A stretch of DNA of 64,000 nt from assembly GCF_017409525.1 (NCBI RefSeq), contig NZ_JAFQSO010000004.1, positions 62,001-126,000 on the forward strand. The letters run 5' to 3'. Shown piece after piece: positions 54,304-63,794 of this stretch; the first letter of the stretch is position 1; each line of letters begins with the position of its first letter. The translations under genes and the position numbers were made by a program. The stretch comes from Methanobrevibacter sp. GTDB taxonomy: Archaea > Methanobacteriota > Methanobacteria > Methanobacteriales > Methanobacteriaceae. Below the pieces are notes generated by a model, which saw only the letters and a program-made list of their open reading frames with translations, was not told the DNA's origin and ran no database searches.

Positions 54304-55575
54304 ATGAAGGACAGAAGTCCACAGAAGAAGATACGCAGTTCACTATCTGCATTTTCAAGATTTTCTGATTTTTTTAAAAATCAAAGCAGCGTTATTAAAG
54401 AAGGATTAATTGCTCTGTTAATCTGTGCTGTTGGAGATTTAATTGCTGGAATCATCTTAGGCAAAATGACATTTTTCCTTGAAACTTTCCCAGGACTTTT
54501 AGTAATCATTCCGGGGGCTATTGGTATGAGAGGAAATATTTTCGGCTCTTTTGCTTCAAGGCTGTCTACAAATTTACACATCGGTATTATATCACCTAAA
54601 TTTGAATTTTCAGAACAGTTGAATTATAATATTTTTTCATCATTTGTTTTAACATTGGTCCTATCAATATTTTTGGCCATAATAGCTAAAATATTCTGTA
54701 TTCTATTGCATCAGCCTTCAATGTCATTGATAGACTTTATATTGATATGTGTCATTGCTGGTGTTATTTCAAATTTGATTATGCTTCCGATTACAATGGT
54801 AGTTTCATATAAAAGCTTTGAACATGGTTGGGATCCGGACAATATCACAAGTCCAATCATAGCAGCATTTGGAGATTTATTTACTCTTCCTGCAATCATT
54901 GTTTCAATATTTGTTTTAAATGCAATTAACTTTGACATGTTATTTAAAGACATAGTTTTATTTGCAGTCCTAATCATTGTTTTAGTTAGCTTTATTTACT
55001 GTTATAAGCTTTCTGATGAAACCCATACAATATTAAAACAGTCAGCTCCCGTATTGTTGTTATGCTCTCTTTTAGGAGGTACCGCAGGCAGCATTTTAAA
55101 TAGTTCAGTTGAGACATTGCTTACAAATCCTAGTTTGCTTACTCTATTACCTCTATTTTCAGGTGAAAGTGGAAGTCTAATTAGTATTTTAGGTGCTAGA
55201 CTATCATCTGGTCTTCATTCAGGTTTAATTGAACCATTAAAAAGGCCTAAAGGCAATACTATTAGTAATTTTTTAGTTTGTTATGTTTTGGCTATTGTAG
55301 TATTCCCTTTAATTGGAATTTTAGCTGAAGGATCTTCATACTTATTTAAAACAGTAGGCATTGGTTTTGTTAATATAGTTTCAATAAGTACTCTGGCAGG
55401 TTTTATTTTGGTCAGCGTGATGATTTTCTTGGTGTACTATGTATCAACAATTTCCTATAACAAAAATCTAGACCCGGATAATATTGTAATTCCAGTTTCA
55501 ACCAGTATAACAGATTCGATTTCAAGTTTAATATTGATATCTGTTTCATTGATTATTTTAGGAGTGTTAATCTAA
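54304..55575 (+). CDS. MgtE/SLC41-type divalent cation transporter, duplicated
   Basis: 423 aa from ATG 54304, which has GGTAGTGAT close upstream; GTG 54295 is an alternative. Two copies of the MgtE membrane domain: GAIGMRGNIFGSFASRLSTN and PDNITSPIIAAFGDLFTLP in the first half, LLGGTAGSILNSS..GARLSSGLHSG and DPDNIVIPVSTSITDSIS in the second, with about ten helices. The cytosolic N and CBS domains of bacterial MgtE are missing, so control may come from the TrkA_C partner upstream. Likely imports or exports Mg2+. Confidence 0.85.
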   Translation: MKDRSPQKKIRSSLSAFSRFSDFFKNQSSVIKEGLIALLICAVGDLIAGIILGKMTFFLETFPGLLVIIPGAIGMRGNIFGSFASRLSTNLHIGIISPKFEFSEQLNYNIFSSFVLTLVLSIFLAIIAKIFCILLHQPSMSLIDFILICVIAGVISNLIMLPITMVVSYKSFEHGWDPDNITSPIIAAFGDLFTLPAIIVSIFVLNAINFDMLFKDIVLFAVLIIVLVSFIYCYKLSDETHTILKQSAPVLLLCSLLGGTAGSILNSSVETLLTNPSLLTLLPLFSGESGSLISILGARLSSGLHSGLIEPLKRPKGNTISNFLVCYVLAIVVFPLIGILAEGSSYLFKTVGIGFVNIVSISTLAGFILVSVMIFLVYYVSTISYNKNLDPDNIVIPVSTSITDSISSLILISVSLIILGVLI

Positions 55576-56438
55576 TACCACGCCTTTAATATAAGATTAC
55601 ACTCATTTACTCTAAAATAATCATATGTCAACTTATTCTTATCGAAATTTTTTGGAACGGATACTAACACGGCTTTTGCATTCTGTTTATTGAAGTGAAT
55701 AAATACAATTGCACTTGTGTCATCGTAGAAATTGATTTCATCATTGAGATATATCCTATCTGAACTTGGTGATTGCCAGAGCCTAGCTTTAACAATTCTT
55801 GTTGTATCAACAAAATATTTTAAGCTGTCTTTTTCATTTTTGTCAATCAGCAGATAATAATCCGAGTTTTTCACGTTTCCTTTAAAGATTTTAAAGTAAT
55901 TGCAACTGTGTTTTTCCTGGTCATGTTTGTGATTGCATTTACCATCATTTTGAAAGTCTTTGATTACATATTTATTGTAAAAATCGCATTTTACGAATCT
56001 GTTTATTGAAAATACATTGCCGTTTTCATCACTTTCACCTATTTTCACACTTGGAACACTGCTTTGCTGTGGAATTATTTCCATGGAGGTTTTAATTTTT
56101 GTTTCAAAGGTTTGTTTATCAATCAACTTTTTATAATTTTTTCCAAGGGCCAGAAATTTATCATATGATACACTGTTTGGAATGGTTTCACCATGTTCAT
56201 TTATAACTGCAAGGCCAGGTGTTCCTTTCCCATATTTTTCCCAGTTATCGGGGTTTCCGGGATTATTGATTAAATTGTCAGCCACTTCCCCAAGCAAGCT
56301 TTCTGTGTTTTCTATTTCCGATGATGAAATCGTTTTTTGTGTCATCATTTCTGAGAAATTGAGTACAATTCCTGCAATCATTAAAGTTACTATTAAAACG
56401 ATAGCTATTTCAATGGTCATGTTTCCTCTATTGTCCAT
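55572..56438 (-). CDS. Pilin-like membrane protein with a Cys/His cluster (II)
   Basis: About 288 aa; GGTGAAG before ATG 56438 makes this the likely start, with ATG 56450 as alternative. The N-terminus DNRGNMTIEIAIVLIVTLMIAG resembles TadE/pilin-like segments: a polar stretch with a Gly, then Glu, then a long helix. The rest is a soluble domain with CNHKHDQEKHSC (about 168-180), a potential metal site. Overlaps the upstream partner gene by 11 bases and the transporter gene by 4. Not recognised as a known family. Confidence 0.6.
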   Translation of the reverse strand: MDNRGNMTIEIAIVLIVTLMIAGIVLNFSEMMTQKTISSSEIENTESLLGEVADNLINNPGNPDNWEKYGKGTPGLAVINEHGETIPNSVSYDKFLALGKNYKKLIDKQTFETKIKTSMEIIPQQSSVPSVKIGESDENGNVFSINRFVKCDFYNKYVIKDFQNDGKCNHKHDQEKHSCNYFKIFKGNVKNSDYYLLIDKNEKDSLKYFVDTTRIVKARLWQSPSSDRIYLNDEINFYDDTSAIVFIHFNKQNAKAVLVSVPKNFDKNKLTYDYFRVNECNLILKAWY

Positions 56439-57375
56439 CATCTTCACCATTCAACCCATATTTCTTCATGTGAGAGCTATCTAGAATTAAGCTGTTAATG
56501 TCTAGCTTATCCATTTTTTTTCCTGTATAATGGTCGTGGAATATCACGTGGTCGGAACAGGAAATGGAATCGTTTGTCAGAGGAGTATGTGTCTGTATAA
56601 ATGTCTCAAGTCCATAATGAGGGCATGTTCCCTTTCCTTCAAGTCTACATAAAAAGCAACTTCCGTCAGCACTTTCATGAAAATAACCCTGTTTTAAACA
56701 GTCCTTTAGCACACCGGGGTCGCCATGATGAACATAGGGGTCATATGGGCATTTTTTGATGTATAGTGGTGATGTTGCAAATAAATATGAAAACGGCGAG
56801 TCCAGATTCCTCAGTTTAAGATATCTTGCAAGCGCATTCTTGTAGTTGAGTTTTTTGCCTTCCTTAAATATTCCTGATGCAACCGTTAGTTTCGCAGGAG
56901 GCAACGGGTCTTTAAGGCCTTCAATTGACACGTTCTTTTCAATGATCTTATTAAAATGATTATTGTTTTTGTTAATGTTCAGCTTTACTTTGAATAAGAC
57001 TTTCCAGGGACTGCTGCTACTTTCAACAGATAAAACCTCGGATGTGATGTCAACATCATATTTTTCATTCAATTCTTCATTTTTTTCTTTTAATTTTTTA
57101 TTTAAATTCTTTTTTATAGTGTCTTTACTGTTAAATAGCTTAAAGCTATGGTATACTCTTTCACATGCATCATATAGGGAATCTCTACCTAAAACTTCTA
57201 TATTATTTGAGTAATCATCAATAATATATTTGAAATTATTATTCTCTTCAGAGTCAATATTTTCACTTTCCATATATGTTATGGTCGTATAAACAATAAT
57301 GGCCATTAATAATAATATTGTTATTAAAATAACAGTCGTTCCCAGTATTAGATTTCCATTTGAATCGATTTTCAT
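56428..57375 (-). CDS. Pilin-like membrane protein with a Cys/His cluster (I)
   Basis: 315 aa. N-terminus MKIDSNGNLILGTTVILITILLLMAIIVY is a short polar lead and one membrane helix, as in its downstream partner. Residues about 40-150 are charged and coiled-coil prone (LNKKLKEKNEELNEKYD). Residues about 205-295 carry six cysteines and many histidines (KKCPYDPYVHHGDP, GSCFLCRLEGKGTCPHYG, ISCSDHVIFHDHY), a likely metal or disulphide domain. The stop lies inside the partner gene. No known function. Confidence 0.6.
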   Translation of the reverse strand: MKIDSNGNLILGTTVILITILLLMAIIVYTTITYMESENIDSEENNNFKYIIDDYSNNIEVLGRDSLYDACERVYHSFKLFNSKDTIKKNLNKKLKEKNEELNEKYDVDITSEVLSVESSSSPWKVLFKVKLNINKNNNHFNKIIEKNVSIEGLKDPLPPAKLTVASGIFKEGKKLNYKNALARYLKLRNLDSPFSYLFATSPLYIKKCPYDPYVHHGDPGVLKDCLKQGYFHESADGSCFLCRLEGKGTCPHYGLETFIQTHTPLTNDSISCSDHVIFHDHYTGKKMDKLDINSLILDSSHMKKYGLNGEDDGQ

Positions 57376-57545
57376 TATTAGAGATATAGTCTGTATTTAT
57401 AAAATTATTTTCAAAGTGCGACTATATGATTTTTCACAAAAAAGTATGAAAAAATTATAAATACCTTTAAAATAGTAATAAAAAAAATACTTATTTATAT
57501 TATCAATTAGAAACTATACATATTGAAAATATATGGAGGATTTAC

Positions 57546-57944
57546 ATGTCAGATACTGTTAGAACATGGCGTCATATACAACAAAGATACAATCTTATTG
57601 GTTCTAAATGTACTACCTGTGGAGAATTATTTTTCCCGTCTCGTGTAGTTTGTCCTAACTGTAGAAGAAAAGGAAATCTTGAACCATTCCAATTCAGTGG
57701 AAAAGGTAAAATTTACACATACTCAATAATTAGATCCGCTCCCGACGATTTCAAAAAATCAGCACCATATGCTGTTGCAGTAATTGAACTCGAAGAAGGT
57801 GCAAAATTAACATCTCAGCTTGTAGATTGTGATGTTGATGATATTGAAATTGGTGATGATGTAGAAATGGTATTTAGAAGAATTAGAGAGGATGGAAAAG
57901 ACGGAGTAATCTCCTATGGATACAAATTCAAAGTTATCAAATAA
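57546..57944 (+). CDS. DUF35 zinc-ribbon/OB-fold acyl-CoA-associated protein
   Basis: 132 aa. N-terminal helix, a rubredoxin-like zinc ribbon with Cys22, Cys25, Cys36 and Cys39, then an OB fold (GKIYTYSIIRSAP). In archaea this family bridges acetoacetyl-CoA thiolase and HMG-CoA synthase in mevalonate synthesis; those genes are not beside it here. TGGAGGA precedes the ATG. Its last 29 bases overlap the next gene. Confidence 0.88.
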   Translation: MSDTVRTWRHIQQRYNLIGSKCTTCGELFFPSRVVCPNCRRKGNLEPFQFSGKGKIYTYSIIRSAPDDFKKSAPYAVAVIELEEGAKLTSQLVDCDVDDIEIGDDVEMVFRRIREDGKDGVISYGYKFKVIK

Positions 57945-58824
57945 TACTGCCGTAATTTTAGTAAGTCACGGAAGTACGCTACCTTACGCTGAAGAAGTAT
58001 TCAGTGAGATAAAAGATAAGTTTATTAAAGCAAGCGGTTTGGCTACTGAAATCGGCTATATGAAAGTTTCTGAACCTACTATTGCTGGAGCCGTTGAAAT
58101 ATTAAAGGATGATTTGGATGATTTGGATAAGATCATTGCCCTTCCAGTATTTTTAGCTCCGGGTATTCACACTAACATCGATATTCCAACTTTATTAGGA
58201 TTGGAACCTTTGGAAGTTGATCCTAGATGTCCCGATGGCAATTATCCGGCTGAACATTATTTGTCAATAGCCGACGATGTTGAATTCGATGGTGAAATCG
58301 AGTTGTTGCCTTCAATCGGGCCTCGCGATGAACTTTTGAAAATCATCGATAAAAGAGTTGAGGAGGCTTTAAGCGATTCTAAACTTGATGATGATGCAAA
58401 AACTGGAATTTTACTTGTTACACATGGTTCTAGATTAAATTACAATAAAGAGTTTGCAACAGAATTGTATAATAAATTTGAAAGAACTTGTGACATGCCA
58501 TCTAGTTTTGGCTTTATGGAATTATGCGGTCCTAGCATCCCTGAATCTATCAATAAATTAGTGGATGAAAATAATTTGGAACGATTAGTTGTGGTACCTA
58601 TATTTATCGCTCCTGGAATGCATACAACTCATGATATTCCTCACATCCTAGGATTTTTAGAAGATCATGAGCATGAACATTCTCATGGCCACAGTCACGG
58701 TCATGACCACTCACACGATTTGACCCCTGTTGAGTTTGAAGGTGAGATTTTATATCCGGAGCCAATTAAAGCGGATGATATTTTAATAGATATTTTAGTC
58801 GATATGGTAGATGAAAAATTATAG
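57916..58824 (+). CDS. cbiX: Two-domain sirohydrochlorin chelatase CbiX, long form
   Basis: 302 aa, made of two CbiX domains in tandem: VILVSHGS...PVFLAPGIHT in the first and ILLVTHGS...PIFIAPGMHT in the second, each with the two catalytic histidines. A His-rich tract (HEHEHSHGHSHGHDHSHD) sits in the second. Inserts Co2+ (or Ni2+) into sirohydrochlorin. Possible Shine-Dalgarno GGAG inside the DUF35 gene. A single-domain paralogue follows 95 bp downstream. Confidence 0.88.
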   Translation: MDTNSKLSNNTAVILVSHGSTLPYAEEVFSEIKDKFIKASGLATEIGYMKVSEPTIAGAVEILKDDLDDLDKIIALPVFLAPGIHTNIDIPTLLGLEPLEVDPRCPDGNYPAEHYLSIADDVEFDGEIELLPSIGPRDELLKIIDKRVEEALSDSKLDDDAKTGILLVTHGSRLNYNKEFATELYNKFERTCDMPSSFGFMELCGPSIPESINKLVDENNLERLVVVPIFIAPGMHTTHDIPHILGFLEDHEHEHSHGHSHGHDHSHDLTPVEFEGEILYPEPIKADDILIDILVDMVDEKL

Positions 58825-58919
58825 TTTTTCATATATTTTTTTGAAATATTTTTTATTCAATATAACTTAATTAAATGTAACTTAAAGTTTAATACTAATT
58901 GATTTGGAGAGGAAGAATT

Positions 58920-59396
58920 ATGTCTGAAAAAACTGGAATTTTACTTTTGAGCCACGGTTCTAGATTAAAAGATGGCGAAGAAGTGATTAAAGCTTATAAA
59001 GAAATGTATCAAGAAGAGTTTCCTGAAGCCATTATTGAATATGGATTTATGGAAATCAGAAAGCCAGGTATACCTGAAACCATTAAGAAATTAACATCTG
59101 AAAACGATTTGGATAAAATCATTGTTGTTCCCGTATTTGTAGCTCATGGACTTCACACAAAAAGGGATATACCAGGATTATTAGGTATTGAAAGTGATTT
59201 TGATGAGGAATCTGTCTCCGGTCATCATCACCACCATCATGACCATGGGCACGGCCACGGACATCATCATCACCACCATCATGACCATGATGATGAAGAG
59301 GTGGAATTCGATGGTGAAATTATCTTAACCGAACCTTTAGGTATCGATACACGTTTATACGAAATTATTAAGGATAGAGTTTCAGATGCATTATAA
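58920..59396 (+). CDS. cfbA: Single-domain sirohydrochlorin cobalto/nickelochelatase
   Basis: 158 aa from ATG 58920 behind GGAGAGGAAG. His12 (LSHGS) and His79 (HGLHT) are the catalytic pair. A His-rich loop of about twenty residues (about 101-124) interrupts the C-terminal third and could store or deliver metal. In methanogens the short form CfbA makes Ni-sirohydrochlorin for F430 and can also insert cobalt. The two-domain paralogue is directly upstream; division of labour between Ni and Co is inference. Confidence 0.88.
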   Translation: MSEKTGILLLSHGSRLKDGEEVIKAYKEMYQEEFPEAIIEYGFMEIRKPGIPETIKKLTSENDLDKIIVVPVFVAHGLHTKRDIPGLLGIESDFDEESVSGHHHHHHDHGHGHGHHHHHHHDHDDEEVEFDGEIILTEPLGIDTRLYEIIKDRVSDAL

Positions 59397-59459
59397 TCTG
59401 AAACATTTTTTTACTTTTTTTGAATAACTATATTTATTTTAAAATTTATATTATTATTT

Positions 59460-60386
59460 ATGACCTTAAAAGTCTCTGATATTGGTGAAAAAGAATTAGT
59501 TAGATACATTATAGCTAATTCAAAGGACATTACTCCTGATGACACTGCAGTCACCAATTTTAATGGGAATAATTTGATTTCTACTTGTGACATGCTGATT
59601 CAATCCAGACATTTTCCCGAAAAGATGTCCTATTTTGACATGGGATTTAAATCGGTGACAGTTAATGTGAGTGATTTAGCGGCTATGGGTGCTAAGCCAT
59701 TAGGCTTTTTATTGTCTATAGCCCTTCCTAAGGATTTGGAGTTAAACAGTTTTAAACAAATAATTGAAGGTGTTTTAAGTGCCTGTAACTATTATTCCAT
59801 TCCATTGATTGGAGGAGATACCAACGAGGCATCTGAAATAATAATTTCCGGAACAGCTTTGGGCTTTTGTGATAAGCCTCTGATGAAGGATACTTACAAT
59901 ATTGGCGATTTGGTGGTTGTCACCGGCGATATTGGAATTGCAGCTTTGGGCTTTAATTTGGATTCAATGGATAACATATATGTAAATAAAGTATTGAAGC
60001 CAATAGCCAGACTGAGAGAAGGTATTTTAATCAACGATGCGGGAGCTACTTCTGCAACCGATATAACCGATGGGCTTGCATGCGAATTGCATGAGATGAA
60101 AAAGGATGGATTCGGCTTCATGATTTATGAAGAAAGGCTGGACGTTTCTGAGGAATATAAAGAGATTAGTAATCAATTAAATTTAAATTATCTAGATTTA
60201 ATTTTACATGTTGGAGAAGATTTTGAATTAATTTTCACGATTTCAAAAGATAATTTGAAAAATTTAGACATTGATTATAAAGTAATCGGAAAGGTCACCT
60301 CTTCCGATAAAGTTGAAATAACTTTAGAGAATAATATAATTGAAGAAATTGAAAACAAAGGTTATGAGCATTATGTTAGTGAATAA
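59460..60386 (+). CDS. thiL: Thiamine-monophosphate kinase
   Basis: 308 aa. PDDTAVTNFN in place of the usual DDAA segment, MGFKSVTVNVSDLAAMGAKP, GGDTNEA and ITDGLACEL with VGEDFEL near the end: the ThiL/PurM-type ATP and Mg sites. Phosphorylates thiamine phosphate to the diphosphate, the cofactor of IlvB. CTATATTTAT about 30 bases before the ATG and no Shine-Dalgarno site fit a leaderless mRNA. Overlaps the next gene. Confidence 0.92.
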   Translation: MTLKVSDIGEKELVRYIIANSKDITPDDTAVTNFNGNNLISTCDMLIQSRHFPEKMSYFDMGFKSVTVNVSDLAAMGAKPLGFLLSIALPKDLELNSFKQIIEGVLSACNYYSIPLIGGDTNEASEIIISGTALGFCDKPLMKDTYNIGDLVVVTGDIGIAALGFNLDSMDNIYVNKVLKPIARLREGILINDAGATSATDITDGLACELHEMKKDGFGFMIYEERLDVSEEYKEISNQLNLNYLDLILHVGEDFELIFTISKDNLKNLDIDYKVIGKVTSSDKVEITLENNIIEEIENKGYEHYVSE

Positions 60387-61245
60387 CAATCTTTACAAAA
60401 AGAGCTCAAAATCACAAAAAATAAGATGTGAAATCTGTGCAAATTATTGTAAAATATCAGATGGAAAATATGGTATTTGCAAGCAACATAAAAACATTAA
60501 TGGGGAGCTGTCTGATGAATCCTATGGAATTGTTTCTTCTTTAAGTCCGGATCCTATTGAAAAAAAGCCATTGCATCATTTTCTTGCGAACACATTTACA
60601 TATTCGATTGGGGGTTTTGGATGTAATATGACATGTTTGCATTGCCAGAACTATATGATTTCTCATGAATATGGCAAATTTTCTAGAGGAATTAAAATAA
60701 CACCAGAAAGCATTGTGGAAAATGCACTTAATTATAATTGTAAGTCAATTGCTTGGACTTATAATGAACCTACCATACACTTACCTTTCAACAAAAAAAC
60801 TTCTATTTTAGCAAAACAAAAAGAATTAAAAGTTATCTATGTAAGCAATGGATATTATTCAGATAAATCTCTTGAAGAAATTTTGAGTTTTGTGGATGCC
60901 TTCAACATAGATTTAAAATCCATGTCTCAAAGTTTTTATAAAAAAGTTTGCGGCGCAGATTTGGATGTAGTTTTAGAAAATCTAAAGAGAATTTACAGTG
61001 AAGGTAGACATCTGGAAATAACCAATTTAATAATTAATGATTATAATGATTCTATAGATGAGATTAATCAGTTATGTGATTTTATTGTTAATGAATTGGG
61101 CCCTGAAGTTCCTCTTCATTTTTCAAGAGCATTTCCACATTATAAAATGAATAATATTTCACCTACAAATAAGTCAATATTATTTGAAGCTAAAAAAATA
61201 GCTGAAAATAAAGGAATTGAAAATATCCATCTGGGAAATATTTAA
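60364..61245 (+). CDS. AmmeMemoRadiSam-system radical SAM enzyme (AmrS-like)
   Basis: About 293 aa from ATG 60364; ATG 60373 is equally possible. GFGCNMTCLHCQN holds the CxxxCxxC cluster, preceded by a CEICANYCKISDGKYGICKQH cysteine segment, and followed by SIAWTYNEPTIH and FNIDLKSMSQSFY. This matches the AmrS group, conserved with MEMO and AMMECR1 proteins, often mislabelled pyruvate-formate-lyase activase. Neither partner is nearby. The reaction is not settled. Coupled to thiL by a 23-base overlap. Confidence 0.85.
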   Translation: MSIMLVNNNLYKKSSKSQKIRCEICANYCKISDGKYGICKQHKNINGELSDESYGIVSSLSPDPIEKKPLHHFLANTFTYSIGGFGCNMTCLHCQNYMISHEYGKFSRGIKITPESIVENALNYNCKSIAWTYNEPTIHLPFNKKTSILAKQKELKVIYVSNGYYSDKSLEEILSFVDAFNIDLKSMSQSFYKKVCGADLDVVLENLKRIYSEGRHLEITNLIINDYNDSIDEINQLCDFIVNELGPEVPLHFSRAFPHYKMNNISPTNKSILFEAKKIAENKGIENIHLGNI

Positions 61246-61258
61246 AAAAATAAAAGAT

Positions 61259-62467
61259 TTAAAAATCAATTGATTGGTCTTTTTGAATTTTGTTTCCATT
61301 CCATGCCATTAGACTACTCCATTCGGCAAATGGGGATGTCCAGAATAGATCATTAGCTTCAAGACCTAAGGCTAGGAAAACACTGCAACATAAATAAAGA
61401 CTACCTGTATTAATGTCACTTTCGGAAATATCTAATTGTGAACCTTGAAGACCAACAATTAACCATCCAGAACTATTAAAGTTTCGATTGTCTCCGAAGT
61501 GCTTTTTCAGGATTTGGGTTAGAGCAGACCTAACTTGAGCAGGATTGATATTTCTAGGCAATATTTTAAGCAAACATGCTTGAGAAAGTAGATGGAAAAC
61601 ACCGCAACGGTATGAAAGGCAGCTTCCTAAAAGGGGATATGTTCCTTCAGGAGAGATAACCCTTTCAAGTTCTGATGCTAATCTTGATGATCTCATCAAT
61701 TGGATATCCAAGAATTCCCCTTCATTAATTCCATATTTTCTCATTACTTTTAAAATATCGTTTAGCATTGGGTGGATAACAATACTGTTAAAGTATCCTA
61801 CAGTAAAGTCCTCACCATCTGAATAAATTCCATCACCTATATAGAATTCATCTCTGAATCTGCGAATTCCATAACTTAAACGCTCCTTATCACATTCACC
61901 AGTAAATTCTAAAAGAGCCGCTTCAATCATGGATGTAAACAATAGCCAATGATTCTCGTAAGGAGCTATGGTACGTGTATTTTTAAGTTCACGAATAATT
62001 CTAGCTTGATCATCCATTTGTAAATTGAGCCAGATTTGATTTTTAGCTCTGAGTAATCCCTGAGCAAATAGAGCCACATCAACTAAGGATTGTCTAGGTT
62101 CAATATTGAAAATATAATCGTTATGGTTTGGATCAACGGCATTTGAAATAGCTTTTAGTGTTACTCTAATATATTTTTCACGTAAAATTCCTTCCTCAGA
62201 CCTATCCGGTCCCAGTTCCAACCATGCTGAAATTCCATTGAAAACGCGGGAAAAAGCTTCAAGGTATGAAAATTTTTGACCTTCGAGACTAGTTGATTCA
62301 TAAGGCATATTTTTCTTCAATGAACCTTTTGCAAGATTTGTCAAAACTGGATTGGTTATTTTTCTCATAACAGAAATCCAATATTCTCTATCTTCTATAA
62401 CATTAGTTTTTTCTTCAATTATAGGCTCTTCTTTTTTCTTAAATCTTTTTAAAAATGAATTACTCAT
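61259..62467 (-). CDS. DUF2264 family protein
   Basis: 402 aa. An all-helical protein with alternating helices such as WISVMRKITNPVLTNLAKGSLK, FSYLEAFSRVFNGISAWLEL, ENHWLLFTSMIEAALLEF and YFNSIVIHPMLNDIL: the alpha/alpha-toroid type pattern of DUF2264, similar in style to glycoside hydrolases and lyases. The family is, to my knowledge, mostly found in bacteria such as Bacteroidetes, so gut lateral transfer is possible. No signal peptide. Monocistronic, with its own promoter next to leuC. Activity unknown. Confidence 0.75.
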   Translation of the reverse strand: MSNSFLKRFKKKEEPIIEEKTNVIEDREYWISVMRKITNPVLTNLAKGSLKKNMPYESTSLEGQKFSYLEAFSRVFNGISAWLELGPDRSEEGILREKYIRVTLKAISNAVDPNHNDYIFNIEPRQSLVDVALFAQGLLRAKNQIWLNLQMDDQARIIRELKNTRTIAPYENHWLLFTSMIEAALLEFTGECDKERLSYGIRRFRDEFYIGDGIYSDGEDFTVGYFNSIVIHPMLNDILKVMRKYGINEGEFLDIQLMRSSRLASELERVISPEGTYPLLGSCLSYRCGVFHLLSQACLLKILPRNINPAQVRSALTQILKKHFGDNRNFNSSGWLIVGLQGSQLDISESDINTGSLYLCCSVFLALGLEANDLFWTSPFAEWSSLMAWNGNKIQKDQSIDF

Positions 62468-62545
62468 GTTCTTATAATTTGTTGTACATAATATATATAT
62501 TTTATAAAAAACATATATTTATCATTATTAAAAGAGGTTAAAAAT

Positions 62546-63790
62546 ATGCCAACAATGTCTGAAAAAATATTAGCTAGAGCATCTGGTAAAAATGAAGTTG
62601 AAGCCGGAGATATAGTTATAGCAAATATTGATGTAGCAATGACACATGATTTAACCGGACCTCTTTCAGTAGAATCTTTTGAAAAAATTGGGGCTGAAAA
62701 AGTCTGGGATTCCTCTAAAATTGTCATTCCTTTTGATCATCAGGTTCCTGCTGACTCTATTGACTCTGCTAATAATCATATCATTATGAGAAAGTTTGTA
62801 AAACAACATTCTATAGAACATTTCTATGATGTAAATGCGGGGGTATGCCATCAGATACTTCCGGAATTGGGTCATGTTGTACCTGGAGAAGTAATAGTCG
62901 GCGCTGACTCACATACCTGTACTCATGGAGCTTTAGGAGCATTTTCAACAGGTATAGGATCAACTGATATGGCAATGGTATTCGCTGAAGGTAATTTATG
63001 GTTTAAAGTACCTGAAACAAATAGATTTGAAATTAATGGTAAATTAAAAGATAATGTTTATGCTAAAGATGTTATATTGCATATTATTGGCCAAATAGGT
63101 GCTGATGGTTCAACATATAAGGCGTGTGAATTTGCAGGCGAAACAGTTTTGGACATGAGCATATCCGATAGAATGGTTTTGTGTAATATGGCCATTGAAA
63201 TGGGTGGAAAAACCGGTTTGGTAGAGCCTGATAAGAAAACCATTGACTATGTTGAAGCTAGAAGCAATAAACCTTATGAAATTTATAAGACTGACTTGGA
63301 TTCTTCGTCCTTAAATATTATCGATGTTGATGTAAGTGATTTAGACCCTCAGGTGGCTTGCCCGCATCATGTGGATAATGTAAAACCAGTTGGAGAAGTA
63401 GATGTTGAAATTGACCAAGTATTCATTGGATCTTGTACTAATGGTAGGTTATCTGACCTAAGAGATGCTGCAAAAATATTGAAAGGAAATAAAATAGCAA
63501 AAGACACTAGAATGCTTGTTATTCCAGCATCAAAGGAAGTTTACTCAAAAGCACTTGATGAAGGATTAATCAGAATATTTGTTGATGCAGGAGCACTTGT
63601 ATCCGCTCCTTGTTGCGGTCCATGCTTGGGCGGACACACTGGAATCATAGGGCCTGGTGAGGTAAGTCTTTCAACTTCAAATAGAAACTTTAAAGGCAGA
63701 CAAGGCTCACCGGATGGAGAAGTTTATTTGTCCTCTGCTGCTGTAGCTGCCGCTTCAGCAATTGAAGGAAGAATTGTGGCACCGGAGTGA
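62546..63790 (+). CDS. leuC: 3-isopropylmalate dehydratase large subunit
   Basis: 414 aa aconitase-family protein. [4Fe-4S] cysteines lie in [14 protein letters not shown] and [35 protein letters not shown] is present. The large subunit alone does not separate isopropylmalate isomerase from homoaconitase; the small subunit directly downstream decides for isopropylmalate isomerase. AGAGGT precedes the ATG at 62545-62547. Coupled to leuD with four bases between. Confidence 0.88.
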   Translation: MPTMSEKILARASGKNEVEAGDIVIANIDVAMTHDLTGPLSVESFEKIGAEKVWDSSKIVIPFDHQVPADSIDSANNHIIMRKFVKQHSIEHFYDVNAGVCHQILPELGHVVPGEVIVGADSHTCTHGALGAFSTGIGSTDMAMVFAEGNLWFKVPETNRFEINGKLKDNVYAKDVILHIIGQIGADGSTYKACEFAGETVLDMSISDRMVLCNMAIEMGGKTGLVEPDKKTIDYVEARSNKPYEIYKTDLDSSSLNIIDVDVSDLDPQVACPHHVDNVKPVGEVDVEIDQVFIGSCTNGRLSDLRDAAKILKGNKIAKDTRMLVIPASKEVYSKALDEGLIRIFVDAGALVSAPCCGPCLGGHTGIIGPGEVSLSTSNRNFKGRQGSPDGEVYLSSAAVAAASAIEGRIVAPE

Positions 63791-63794
63791 TATC

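Noticed and set aside
58680-59290. Histidine-rich CATCAC repeats as a possible tandem DNA repeat or CRISPR-like array
   Set aside because: They encode His/Asp/Gly-rich loops inside two chelatase genes and lack regular spacers.
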